A stretch of DNA of 64,000 nucleotides from Bradyrhizobium sp. DOA9 (GTDB lineage Bacteria; Pseudomonadota; Alphaproteobacteria; Rhizobiales; Xanthobacteraceae). Below are positions 1 to 7,784 of this stretch, piece by piece (the stretch's first letter is position 1; every line of letters begins with the position of its first letter). Location: positions 627,690-691,689 of the forward strand of contig NZ_DF820425.1 in the NCBI RefSeq assembly GCF_000617845.2, in the 5' to 3' direction. The notes beneath the pieces are model-generated. The model ran no database searches, was not told the DNA's origin, and worked only from the letters and a program-made list of their open reading frames with translations. Both the position numbers and the translations under genes were made by a program.

Positions 1-451
1 CTCTCCCCAGAACGTTTTCGAGCGAAGCGCCGTCGGGCTCGCATCAAGAGAACGCGCCAAACAACAATCCGGAGCTCCGTGCCGACGTCATTGGAACGGA
101 GCCCCGGCGCGCCGGGAAAAGAGCAACGGATGATGCAGCTGAGATGACCGGAGCATGACAATGCGATGATCGGAACGCCGACGCCGCGCTTCAGATCGAA
201 GCGAATCGCGCGGAAGTCTACGGAAGTCGAACCATTTCGCGAGCCATCGAGTCCGGCGCTGGCGGCGACAGCGGCGTCCTCGCCGGGCAGATGAACGGTG
301 AATGAATGAACGCGATGTGCGTTGCGGCGCGGAACTGCACCAGGCCACATCGATGCGTCAGCGTGTCCGAAGAAGGAACGTTTGCGCGATTACCAATTTA
401 TCCCGTGCCTGATTGGCGATTTGATTTTTGGAAACCCTGGAGGAAGTGAAC
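1..451. other. Left-edge intergenic stretch, no gene supported
   Basis: No open frame here has convincing protein character. Short frames on both strands are Arg/Ser-rich and look like non-coding GC-rich sequence. A perfect 14-bp palindrome CCCGGCGCGCCGGG sits near 103-116. The last ~30 bases hold the ribosome-binding site (GGAGG at about 439-443) of the first secreted repeat protein. The promoter of that gene must lie here, but I could not pick out convincing -35/-10 boxes. Confidence 0.5.
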
Positions 452-955
452 ATGAGGATCCTGAAGCTCTCTGCGGCTGCGGCCGCGCTGCTGGCCGGCA
501 CGGCGCTCGCAGTTGCGCAATCGAGCTCGACGATCGGTACCGGTGGCTCATCGGCCGGCGGCGGCACCAGCAACTCCACCGTAGGCACCGGTGGCTCTTC
601 GGCTGGCGGCAGCGGATCGGGCTCTGCATCGACGCTCGGCACGGGCGGTTCGTCGGCCGGCGGCGGCACCAGCTCTTCGACGGTTGGCACCGGCGGCTCC
701 GCGGCGGGCAGCGGTTCGGGCAGCGGCTCGGCCTCGACGCTCGGCACCGGTGGCTCGTCGGCCGGCGGCGGCAAGAGCTCGTCCAGCGTCGGCACCGGCG
801 GTTCTGCGGCGGGCAGCGGCTCCACCGTTGGCCAGTCCGGCGCGTCGAAATCGCCCGGCACGGGCGACGGCAAGTCCGGCAGCCATGCCAGCGACATGGG
901 CCTCGAGAAGGGCAAGGGCCACAACAAGGACGAGTGGAAGAAGGACAAGAACTAG
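452..955 (+). CDS. Secreted Ser/Gly-rich repeat protein (167 aa), function unknown
   Basis: The protein opens with a Sec signal peptide of about 23 residues (MRILKLS, then an Ala/Leu-rich core, cleavage near AVAQ-SS). The mature part is built from about six degenerate repeats around (S)T(V/L/I)GTGGS(S/A)AGG, spaced by Gly/Ser linkers. It ends in a short charged tail (KGKGHNKDEWKKDKN). No catalytic domain is visible and the composition predicts disorder. The ATG at 452 is preferred over an in-frame TTG at 428 because GGAGG lies just upstream and the signal peptide starts there. It is the first of three adjacent genes for similar exported low-complexity proteins. A surface, matrix or periplasmic role is inference only. 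Gly/Ser-rich repeats can also arise by slippage, but the conserved signal peptide and RBS support a real gene. Confidence 0.8.
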   Translation: MRILKLSAAAAALLAGTALAVAQSSSTIGTGGSSAGGGTSNSTVGTGGSSAGGSGSGSASTLGTGGSSAGGGTSSSTVGTGGSAAGSGSGSGSASTLGTGGSSAGGGKSSSSVGTGGSAAGSGSTVGQSGASKSPGTGDGKSGSHASDMGLEKGKGHNKDEWKKDKN

Positions 956-964
956 TCCGATCCG

Positions 965-989
965 GGGAGCGGCACGCGCCGCTCCCTTT
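965..989 (+). terminator. Hairpin between the first two Ser/Gly-rich genes
   Basis: A perfect 9-bp stem (GGGAGCGGC at 965-973 and GCCGCTCCC at 978-986) closes on a 4-base loop and is followed by TTT. The short T-run makes it a weak intrinsic terminator or attenuator. It may also protect the upstream mRNA 3' end. It starts 10 bases after the stop of the first gene. Confidence 0.55.
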
Positions 990-1011
990 CGTCCATTGAG
1001 GAGGAGCCGCA

Positions 1012-1365
1012 ATGAACAAGGCAATCGTTGCGATCACGGTGCTCGCCCTGACGGGGAGCGCTGCATCGGCAGAGACCATGGAAAAGACCGGAAAGACGAG
1101 CTCGGGCGCAACCTGCAAGGTCACCGTTGAGAAGCATGCAGACGGCAGCATCACCGCCGCCGGCGCATCGAGCTCGGGCACGACGGGCTCGACCGCATCG
1201 AGCGGCTCGCTTTCGAGCTCGAGCTCGGCCGGCGGATCGTCGGTCAATGTGCAGGCAGGCGGCGGCAACGTCTCGAGCTCGTCATCGACAGCGGGCGGAC
1301 CTGGCTCCACCAGCGCCAGCACCATCACCGTCAACGGCTGCACGATCTCGACCTCGTCGCCTTAG
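1012..1365 (+). CDS. Secreted Ser/Gly-rich protein (117 aa)
   Basis: A clear Sec signal peptide (MNKAIVAITVLALTGSAASA, cleavage before ETMEK) is followed by a short ordered-looking segment with one Cys (GATCKVTVEKHADGSI). A Ser/Gly/Thr-rich central stretch follows, ending in TITVNGCTISTSSP. The two Cys, one on each side of the low-complexity part, could form a disulfide in the periplasm. GAGGAG lies a few bases before the ATG. The gene belongs with the preceding and following secreted Ser/Gly-rich genes in one directional cluster. It lacks the GTGGS repeat of its neighbours, so it is a cousin by composition rather than a close duplicate. No function is recognised. Confidence 0.75.
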   Translation: MNKAIVAITVLALTGSAASAETMEKTGKTSSGATCKVTVEKHADGSITAAGASSSGTTGSTASSGSLSSSSSAGGSSVNVQAGGGNVSSSSSTAGGPGSTSASTITVNGCTISTSSP

Positions 1366-1393
1366 ACACGAAGCCATCGAAAAGAGGATGAAC

Positions 1394-1822
1394 ATGAGAA
1401 CGCTTCTTACGACCTCGGCGGTCGCGCTTCTGCTTGCCGCTACTTCACCATCGCTGGCGCAGACCAGCATCACCGGCGGCAGCGGCGGCTCGGCCGCGGC
1501 GGGCGGCACGTCCGCCTCCACGGTCGGCACCGGCGGCACGTCCACCTCCGCGACGGGGCGCACCGGCTCCTCGATCGCGGCCGGCGGCAGCGCGGCTGCC
1601 GCCAGCGGCAAGACGCAGACCGGCGTCAACATGAACAAGGGCAACGGTCCGGTGCTGAACTCCAACGCCCGCGCCCAGGCTCATGACGGCGGCACGTTCA
1701 GCCGCTCGCACACGCGCACCAAGGTCAAGGCCGGCGAGGAAGTCGGCTCGACCACCAAGACCATGTCGCATGTGCCGGGCTCGAAGCCGACCATGTCACG
1801 GACGACGACGACGGCGCGCTAA
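1394..1822 (+). CDS. Secreted Gly/Ser/Thr-rich protein (142 aa)
   Basis: The signal peptide (MRTLLTTSAVALLLAATSPSLA) is followed by GTGGTS-type repeats like those in the first gene of the cluster. A basic, Thr/Ser/Lys-rich C-terminal half follows (SRSHTRTKVKAGEE and a Thr/Arg tail). Two in-frame ATGs exist at 1388 and 1394. I chose 1394 because AAAGAGG at 1381-1387 would be too close to the first. The frame stays open upstream to 1127, but that part overlaps the preceding gene and is Arg/Pro/Ala noise. A strong terminator follows at 1853. Low complexity plus export suggests an envelope-associated or released protein; this is inference. Confidence 0.75.
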   Translation: MRTLLTTSAVALLLAATSPSLAQTSITGGSGGSAAAGGTSASTVGTGGTSTSATGRTGSSIAAGGSAAAASGKTQTGVNMNKGNGPVLNSNARAQAHDGGTFSRSHTRTKVKAGEEVGSTTKTMSHVPGSKPTMSRTTTTAR

Positions 1823-1852
1823 AGAATCGTGCGGCCCTATTCCTCACGACCT

Positions 1853-1880
1853 GCTGCCCGGCTTGCCCGGGCAGCTTTTT
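1853..1880 (+). terminator. Rho-independent terminator after the Ser/Gly-rich cluster
   Basis: A 9-bp stem GCTGCCCGG (1853-1861) pairs with CCGGGCAGC (1867-1875) around a 5-base loop and runs into TTTTT (1876-1880). It closes the plus-strand cluster and faces the convergent gene ending at 1914. Confidence 0.85.
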
Positions 1881-1913
1881 CCGTCTTGTGACTTTTCCGT
1901 CTTGTGATCCGGC

Positions 1914-2372
1914 TCAGCCACCATGCAGGCTGCGGCTGATCCGGGTCACGACGGGATCCCATCGCCGCTTCTGGGCGGCCGGATAATTGATCAGAACGCA
2001 GTGCACATAGCCCCGCGCGAAATTGCACCGGTTGTACCAGATCTTGTCGCGCTTGATGCTCGAGACCACGAAGAAGTTCGAGGTGATCCGCTTGTAGATG
2101 AGCCCCGTCGGCGGATTCTTGCTGGCGAGGAATTCGGCCGGCGACAGACCTTGCTGGTTCTCGACGGCCTGAACGGTGAGGTCCGCACTGCCATCGCGGC
2201 TGCGAAACTGCTGCCCATACCCGTCGGGCTTCCCGGCCGGCTCGGTGAAGATCGAGGCGGGAATGTCGACCGAGGTTCCGGATTCCGGGATGCGGTAGGT
2301 CCTCCAGCCGTTTGCCGAGGCAATCGAGGCTGTCGCACAGAGCGCGATGATCACGGCAAAAAGCGTCTTCAT
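1914..2372 (-). CDS. Small secreted protein of unknown function (152 aa)
   Basis: The N-terminus is a Sec signal peptide (MKTLFAVIIALCATASIASA, mature start near NGWRTY). The mature protein is a compact globular-looking domain of about 130 residues with mixed sequence: an IPESGTSVDIPASIF segment, a central FRSRDGSADLTVQAV strand-like stretch, and two Cys (NRCNFARGYVHCVL) that could pair in the periplasm. I do not recognise a family. The gene lies 10 bases downstream of another small minus-strand gene, at the tail of the polysaccharide gene run, so co-transcription is possible. Composition is typical of the surrounding chromosome. Confidence 0.8.
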   Translation of the reverse strand: MKTLFAVIIALCATASIASANGWRTYRIPESGTSVDIPASIFTEPAGKPDGYGQQFRSRDGSADLTVQAVENQQGLSPAEFLASKNPPTGLIYKRITSNFFVVSSIKRDKIWYNRCNFARGYVHCVLINYPAAQKRRWDPVVTRISRSLHGG

Positions 2373-2382
2373 GTCCGCCTCG

Positions 2383-2601
2383 TCACTTGCGCGGCGCCAG
2401 CTGCAGCTCCATCAAGGCGATCCTTTGCAGGTCGGCGACGTTCCGCTCACCTGCGCTGGCGGTGCGCAGGATGGATTCGGCGAGCGCGTTGACGTGGGAG
2501 GAGTGCACGGGGTCCGGCAGGGTCGCAACGGCAGCTTCCAGCGCGGTCGTCATGATCTCGATCACCTCCGGAGAAAATTCGGCGTTGGAAAAATTCTTCA
2601 T
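2383..2601 (-). CDS. Small helical protein (72 aa), unknown
   Basis: Starting at MKNFSNAEF, this short acidic protein is almost wholly helix-compatible (SPEVIEIMTTALEAAVATLPDP, then HVNALAESILRTASAGERN). It has no signal peptide and no membrane segment. The frame is open further upstream to 2697, but those 32 residues are Pro/Arg-rich, so the internal ATG at 2601 is preferred. The phrase AESILRTASAGERNVADLQRIAL resembles many short rhizobial proteins of unknown role; that is memory, not a search. It sits between the Wzy-like gene and a secreted protein gene, all on the minus strand. Confidence 0.65.
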   Translation of the reverse strand: MKNFSNAEFSPEVIEIMTTALEAAVATLPDPVHSSHVNALAESILRTASAGERNVADLQRIALMELQLAPRK

Positions 2602-2712
2602 CGCGCGCGTCGGCCGCTTGTGCGGATCCGGTTCAACGCCGGGAAAAAATGGAAGTTCCTGGAGACGTGGGCGAAGTACCGGGTCGAGCAGGACCATTGG
2701 TGCGCCGGCAGC

Positions 2713-4272
2713 TCACGTGGCGGGCTGGTACCCGGTGAGCCGGGCGGGCTCGGCATTCGCGTCGGCGACGCTCTGCACTCTCGCATGGCTGCCGATGACG
2801 AGGCCGGCGAGCGAGAGCATCAGGCCCAGCGCGAGCGGCGCGAACAGGGCCTCTTCCTGAAACAATCCGTTGAGCAGAACGACAAGGACGCCGAAGCCGG
2901 CGAGGCCCTGTGTCAGATATCCCGACGATGCGTACAGGCGCCAGGCCTTGAGCGCCATCGCGAAATAGAAGGCCAGCGGCACGAAGGCCCCGATGCCCAT
3001 CTGGAACAAGAGAACGCCGATCGCGCTTTCGACCGCGCCGTCGATCGTGCCGGCCGCCTGCGCAGCGTTCCAGTCGATCGAAAAATAGCTGTCCGACAGA
3101 TTGCCGCCGATGCCGAGGCCCCGGCCGTAAGGTCTCTGCACGAATCCGTCGAGGCCGCCCATCAGGCCGATGACGTGATAGTCGCCGATCTGCAGGCCGA
3201 GGCGGATCGCCAGGATCGCAAAGGCGATCATGCCGGCGAACCCCAGCAACAACGTCGCTACGGCACCGACGAGGCGCGTCCCGATCCAGCCCGCAGCCAC
3301 GAAGATGACGGTGATGAGCGCTCCCTTCACGCTGCAAAAGACCAGCAGCGGCAGGGCTGCCAGGGCGAGCAGCGGGCGTCCGACCGAGAACAGGAACAGG
3401 GCGAGAAAGCCGATCCCGTAGGCGAAGCTGATCGGGTGCATGTTCGGACCGTTGATGCGCAGCATCTTCGACAGGCCGAAGTCTTCGAGCAAAGGCGTGT
3501 TCAGGAAATCGAAGCTGAAACGATCCTTGAGCGTGACGGGCACGTTGCCGGTCTGCCGCATCTGGGCCTCCCAGACGCCGGAATGGGTCGCCTTGAGCTC
3601 GTCGAAGCCCCAGAACGTATGGCCGTTGGTGACGGCCAGCCAGACATCGCGCAAGACGAGCTCGACATAGCCGCACAGCATGAGGATGATTGCGAGCGCG
3701 ACCAGGAACGGCGTGATGCGCACCTCGAAGGTTGCCGCGGTCAGGAGCGACAGCTGAAACAGGAACAGCGGCAGAACGATGTTGCGCAAATAGACCGCTG
3801 CCGGCTGTCCGTCCTGGACGAAGCCGATCGCGAAATAGAGCGAGACGACCGCGAGGGTGACGACGCCCCAGCGCATGATCCGATTGATTTCTCTCGACTG
3901 ACTCCTCCGGCCGAGCAGGTAAAGGCCGAACGTCGCCAGCCACATCACCGAGCAGACCAGGAAATTGTAGCCCTTGATGAAATCGAGATCGGACGGCAGC
4001 GGGACCAGCGGCGACAGGATGGAGACGAACAGGTTCTGGAAGAACAGGACGAAGATCGCGACGGCCGGCGCCGAGGTCGGAACCGCAACGACGATGGCGA
4101 TGCCGATCAGGACCTCGACGGCGATGGCCAGGGCCGGATTGGCAAGGTGCAGAACCGGTGCAGAGCTGATCGTCGCGATGGCGATGCAGAAGGTCGCGGC
4201 CAGCTCGCGCCAGGCCGGAGGCGACGGCGCGGCCTGCACGCTCTGGCCTTGCGGTGAATACCCGGCGCTCAT
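2713..4272 (-). CDS. Wzy/O-antigen-ligase-like polysaccharide membrane protein (519 aa)
   Basis: The protein has about 11-12 hydrophobic segments and a long polar central loop (around TFWGFDELKATHSGVWEAQMRQTG...SFDFLNTPLLEDFG). This is the layout of bacterial polysaccharide polymerases and O-antigen ligases, which act in the inner membrane on lipid-linked glycans with a large periplasmic loop. The sequence itself is too diverged to name the subfamily. I start at the ATG at 4272 because AAAGGACG lies 7 bases upstream; a longer form from 4302 is possible. It follows the Wzc-like and GH5 genes in the same direction. This supports a role in export or assembly of an exopolysaccharide, although no glycosyltransferase gene lies in this segment. 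Confidence 0.75.
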   Translation of the reverse strand: MSAGYSPQGQSVQAAPSPPAWRELAATFCIAIATISSAPVLHLANPALAIAVEVLIGIAIVVAVPTSAPAVAIFVLFFQNLFVSILSPLVPLPSDLDFIKGYNFLVCSVMWLATFGLYLLGRRSQSREINRIMRWGVVTLAVVSLYFAIGFVQDGQPAAVYLRNIVLPLFLFQLSLLTAATFEVRITPFLVALAIILMLCGYVELVLRDVWLAVTNGHTFWGFDELKATHSGVWEAQMRQTGNVPVTLKDRFSFDFLNTPLLEDFGLSKMLRINGPNMHPISFAYGIGFLALFLFSVGRPLLALAALPLLVFCSVKGALITVIFVAAGWIGTRLVGAVATLLLGFAGMIAFAILAIRLGLQIGDYHVIGLMGGLDGFVQRPYGRGLGIGGNLSDSYFSIDWNAAQAAGTIDGAVESAIGVLLFQMGIGAFVPLAFYFAMALKAWRLYASSGYLTQGLAGFGVLVVLLNGLFQEEALFAPLALGLMLSLAGLVIGSHARVQSVADANAEPARLTGYQPAT

Positions 4273-4329
4273 CAATCGTCCTTTGGCATCGCGCCGGGAC
4301 ATGATAGCCGCGCGAGGTGTAAGGATCCG

Positions 4330-5493
4330 TTAACGATCACGGCGTGCGGCGGGAGCCCCTTCAGGCCGGCCGGGCGCGCCGAGCAGCGCGCGCATCGCGC
4401 CGGGATCGGGCTTGCCGGTTGCGGCGTCGACGAGGCCAAAGCCTTGCGCCAGTTCCCAATGCGCCCAGCCCCAGCAATGCGCGCGGGCATAGGCGGTGAC
4501 CTCCGCCAGCCAGCGCAACCGGCTCTGCCTGGGGGCGCCGGCTTTCAGCACGCCGAACTCGTTGACGATGATCGGCCGCGAAAATTGCTGCTGCCATTGA
4601 AGCGCGGGCGCGAGCCAGCCATCCGCCCCCGGCTTGTCCCTGGCGGCGGCAATCGCGGTGTCGAGCATGGCGAGGGCCTTGACCGCGCCCCTCGCCTGCA
4701 AATCCCGCCGAAGCGCCTGGACCTCGGGATCGCCGGCATTGATCGGATAAGGCAGATCCACGATGTCGTGCAGCGGATCGCGCTCGTCCCAGTGGCCCTG
4801 ATGGGTGAACACCATCGGATCGTAGAAATGGATGGCGTAGACGACGTCAGGGTCCGCCAGCGGACGAAACCGCGGCAGCGAGTCCGCGCGCTGCCAGTTG
4901 ACCGGACCGACGATGAGCGTGGTGGCCGGCAGCAACCCGCGAACGAAGGCGGCGAGCGCCTCGGCCTCGTTTTGCCATCTGTCCGCGTCGATATCGGGCT
5001 CGTTGAGCAGCTCGGCGAAGACTAGATCGGCAGGATAGGATCGAATGACCCCTGCCAGCGCGCGCCAGGCCTCCTGCAGCTCGGTCCTCGCCGCATCCGG
5101 ATCGTCCTTGTGCAGGCGATTGAAGCGCTCGCCCGGATGAAGGTCGACGGAGATGGCATAGCCGAGCGAGGTCAGCTGCTTCAATGCGCCGTCGAGCACG
5201 CGCAAGCTCGCCTCGCGTTCGTCCTTTGCGGCAAAGCGCGGCATCACGCGCTCTGCCGGCACCGGCAGGCGGACATGGCTCATGCCCGCCTTGCGCAGCT
5301 GCTGCAGCAGCGCGCGGCCCGGCGGCGCACCGTTGATCCAGCCGTCGGCGTTGAAGCCGCGCGAGAGCGCGGCAAGCCGCGCGGGCGAAACCGTCGACTT
5401 CAGGGGCACGCAATCGTCGGCAAACGCCGGCCGGCCGACCGAGATCGACAACAGCATCGCCGCAGCCAGCAGACCGCGGCGCAAGGCTGTCAT
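4330..5493 (-). CDS. Secreted glycoside hydrolase family 5-type glycosidase (387 aa)
   Basis: A signal peptide (MTALRRGLLAAAMLLSISVG, cut near AFA-DD) precedes a single (beta/alpha)8-type catalytic domain. Two motifs match the GH5 glutamates: LLNEPDID around residue 165 (acid/base) and IVNEFGV around residue 312 (nucleophile). IHFYDP near 221 and WGWAHWE near the end are further family-like features. GH5 enzymes cleave beta-linked glucans and related polymers with retention; the exact substrate cannot be read here. The gene starts 2 bases after the stop of the Wzc-like gene, so translation is probably coupled. A glycosidase inside an exopolysaccharide operon usually trims or releases the polymer, or degrades material stuck in the periplasm; this last step is inference. 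Confidence 0.85.
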   Translation of the reverse strand: MTALRRGLLAAAMLLSISVGRPAFADDCVPLKSTVSPARLAALSRGFNADGWINGAPPGRALLQQLRKAGMSHVRLPVPAERVMPRFAAKDEREASLRVLDGALKQLTSLGYAISVDLHPGERFNRLHKDDPDAARTELQEAWRALAGVIRSYPADLVFAELLNEPDIDADRWQNEAEALAAFVRGLLPATTLIVGPVNWQRADSLPRFRPLADPDVVYAIHFYDPMVFTHQGHWDERDPLHDIVDLPYPINAGDPEVQALRRDLQARGAVKALAMLDTAIAAARDKPGADGWLAPALQWQQQFSRPIIVNEFGVLKAGAPRQSRLRWLAEVTAYARAHCWGWAHWELAQGFGLVDAATGKPDPGAMRALLGAPGRPEGAPAARRDR

Positions 5494-5495
5494 CG

Positions 5496-7640
5496 TCACA
5501 CCGCAAGGCCCAGGGCGCCGCCGTCGGGCTGAGGCACCATCGAATCGGCGGGCACGTGATTGACGACGAGACCGGTCGGCACGGCCGCATATTTCGACAG
5601 CGCCGCGGTCACCCTGCGCATCGCGGAGGAGCCGAGCTCGCCGGCGCGCGCCACCAGCACGATCAGGTCGGCATGCGCGGCCAGCGCGATGGCGTCCGGC
5701 TGCAAGGCGAGATCGCCGGCGTGGACGACGATCAGGTCGAACTCCGAGCGGATGTCGTCCTCGGGCCGCGCATCGGGCTTGCGGCCGGCGCTGAGCAGCT
5801 CGTCGATCGACTGAAGTCCCGCCGTGGTCGAGCCGTCCTGCCATTCGGTCACGGGCGGCTGGGCGCCTGCAAATTCCGGCTGGAGCCGGATCAGCACGCT
5901 CATCATGCCCAAGTTCACGGCGGCACGATTGAGGCCGCGCGCCACGGTGTTGCCGCCGGCGCTCTTGCCGACCGACAAGACCAGCGCGACCTTGCAGCCG
6001 CGCACCGGCACGCGGTCGACGCGTTCGAGCAGTGGCCGTAAGTAAGGCCCGAGATCGGGCTCGGCCGACGCGCTGACCGGTCTTTGCCAGACCGTGTTGA
6101 TCCCGGCGCCTGGCGCCAGCTCGGGGATGCGGGCCCAGACAGGAAGGCGGGGCATCGCCTCGGCATGGCGCGCGGCGGCGACCGGAGGCGGAGCTTGCCG
6201 GCCGGGCGCCTCCTCCGCTTCACGTGAGGCAGGCGCCGGAACGGATTCGGGATTGTCGGCGGACAGGCTCGCCGTCACCGCAACCGCGGCGATCGACGTC
6301 AGCAGCGAGCCGATCGCCAGCGCCGCAAGCAGCAAGGCGAGCGGCGGACGCGTCGAGCGCAACGGCGGAATGGCAACCGAGGCGATCTTGGTTTGCGACG
6401 CCTGCAGCTGACGCTGCTCGTTGGTGGTCTTGAACCGCGACAGGAACTGCTCGTAGATGTTGCGGTTGGCATCGGCGTCGCGCTGCAGCTCCTGCAGCTT
6501 AACCAGCGCCTGGCCGTCGCGCAGCATCTTGGTCTCGACCGCCTTGAGCTGCTTTTCCAGCGCGTTCTGCTGCTCCAGCTGGGCCTCGTATTCGGACTTG
6601 GCGGTGTCGATGCTCTTCTTGCGCTCGATCTCGATCTGCCGGTTGATGTCCGCCAGCTGGCTGTAGGAGATCGCAAGGTCCGGATGGCGGTCGCCATAGA
6701 CGGCCTTCTTCTGCGCGATCTGGTCGTTCAGGGCCGAGCGCTGTGCGCGCAGCATGCTGAGGAGATCCTGCTTCACCGGCCCTTCGACATTGGCCTTGAC
6801 GTCGCGCTGCACCTGCTCGAAGCGCGCCTTGGCCTCCTCGGTGCGCGCGCGGGCGGCGGAGACCTGCTGCGTCAGGTCGGTCACCCGCAATTGCTGCGTG
6901 GTGGATTCCTTGCCGGCATTGACGATGTTGTGCTCGAGCCGGAAGGCGGCGACGGCGTCTTCCGACGCGCGCAGGCGCTCGCTCAGCGTCTTCAGCCGGT
7001 CCTTGAGCCAGTCGGCCGCCTCATCCGTCGCCTCGGTGCGGACGCGGCCCTGGCTGGCGACGAACGCCTCGGCGATGGCATTGGCGTAGTAGGCGGCGCG
7101 ATCGGCCCGGTTGGAGGTGAAGGAGATCGCGATGACGTAGGTCAGCCCGCGCCGGGTGATCTCGAGGCGGTTGCGGAATCTTTCGAGCAGGCGCGTCATG
7201 TCGGTGTAGCCGCCCGAGACGTCCTCGTCGTCCGCGATCTTGAGCTGCTCGATCAGGGGGCGGAGGAAGCCGTCGGATTTGGCGATCTCGATCTGGCTCT
7301 GCAGCGCCGCGGCATCCTGGCCGATGCCGGGCAGCACGTCCTGCTCCGAGGTCACCCGCAGCTCGCGCGGATCGAGCACGACCAGGGCCGTCGCGGCATA
7401 GCGGACCGGAAGGATCATCAGAGCGACGACGCCGAGGGCGAACAGCGCCAGGGCCAGCGTCAGAATGCGCCGGCCGTTCTCGCGCAGGAAGGCCAGCGTA
7501 CCGGAGACGGTCAGCGATCCCTTGGTCAATCCCGGCGCGGCGCCGTCAGGCTTCGCCTTCGCAGCGCGCGGCGCTTCCCACGAAGCCGCTTGCTCCGTCG
7601 GGGCGATGCTTCGCGGAGATGCGCGGCTACCGAACGCCAT
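5496..7640 (-). CDS. Wzc/ExoP-like polysaccharide co-polymerase (714 aa)
   Basis: An N-terminal cytoplasmic stretch is followed by a first membrane segment (about 60-80). A Wzz-type domain (ALVVLDPRELRV...) and long coiled-coil helices (about 190-420, rich in Gln/Glu/Arg/Ala) come next, then a second membrane segment (about 428-452). The C-terminal cytoplasmic domain resembles the BY-kinase/ParA fold, with a P-loop-like LSVGKSAGGNTVARGL. There is no obvious Tyr-rich tail, and Walker motifs look degenerate, so kinase activity is doubtful. Such proteins control chain length and export of exopolysaccharide in the inner membrane and periplasm. It is the first gene of the minus-strand operon with the GH5 and Wzy-like genes. 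The AT-richer 7641-7784 region upstream is the likely promoter. Confidence 0.85.
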   Translation of the reverse strand: MAFGSRASPRSIAPTEQAASWEAPRAAKAKPDGAAPGLTKGSLTVSGTLAFLRENGRRILTLALALFALGVVALMILPVRYAATALVVLDPRELRVTSEQDVLPGIGQDAAALQSQIEIAKSDGFLRPLIEQLKIADDEDVSGGYTDMTRLLERFRNRLEITRRGLTYVIAISFTSNRADRAAYYANAIAEAFVASQGRVRTEATDEAADWLKDRLKTLSERLRASEDAVAAFRLEHNIVNAGKESTTQQLRVTDLTQQVSAARARTEEAKARFEQVQRDVKANVEGPVKQDLLSMLRAQRSALNDQIAQKKAVYGDRHPDLAISYSQLADINRQIEIERKKSIDTAKSEYEAQLEQQNALEKQLKAVETKMLRDGQALVKLQELQRDADANRNIYEQFLSRFKTTNEQRQLQASQTKIASVAIPPLRSTRPPLALLLAALAIGSLLTSIAAVAVTASLSADNPESVPAPASREAEEAPGRQAPPPVAAARHAEAMPRLPVWARIPELAPGAGINTVWQRPVSASAEPDLGPYLRPLLERVDRVPVRGCKVALVLSVGKSAGGNTVARGLNRAAVNLGMMSVLIRLQPEFAGAQPPVTEWQDGSTTAGLQSIDELLSAGRKPDARPEDDIRSEFDLIVVHAGDLALQPDAIALAAHADLIVLVARAGELGSSAMRRVTAALSKYAAVPTGLVVNHVPADSMVPQPDGGALGLAV

Positions 7641-7784
7641 GGGTTGGACTCGAAATCAACTGACAGTCATAGTTCAGAGGCTTGCTACACCGTAAATATC
7701 CATGGTTAACCGCCGGTTACGGCTGGGCTGGCCTTGCGCAGTGAACGATTCGTTAACGAGACGCGGCCGGCGATATGCGACCGC

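Noticed and set aside
88..348. 86-codon minus-strand frame at the left edge
   Set aside because: Arg/Ser-rich with no RBS; looks like non-coding GC-rich DNA.
2347..4257. Long plus-strand open frame (636 codons) opposite the Wzy-like gene
   Set aside because: Gln/Arg/Asp/Glu-rich with no fold signature, exactly antisense to a gene with a strong membrane-protein pattern; typical high-GC shadow frame.
6393..7709. 438-codon plus-strand frame opposite the Wzc-like gene
   Set aside because: Leu/Gly/Arg/Asp-rich repetitive translation mirrors the coiled-coil coding strand; no RBS and no recognisable domain.
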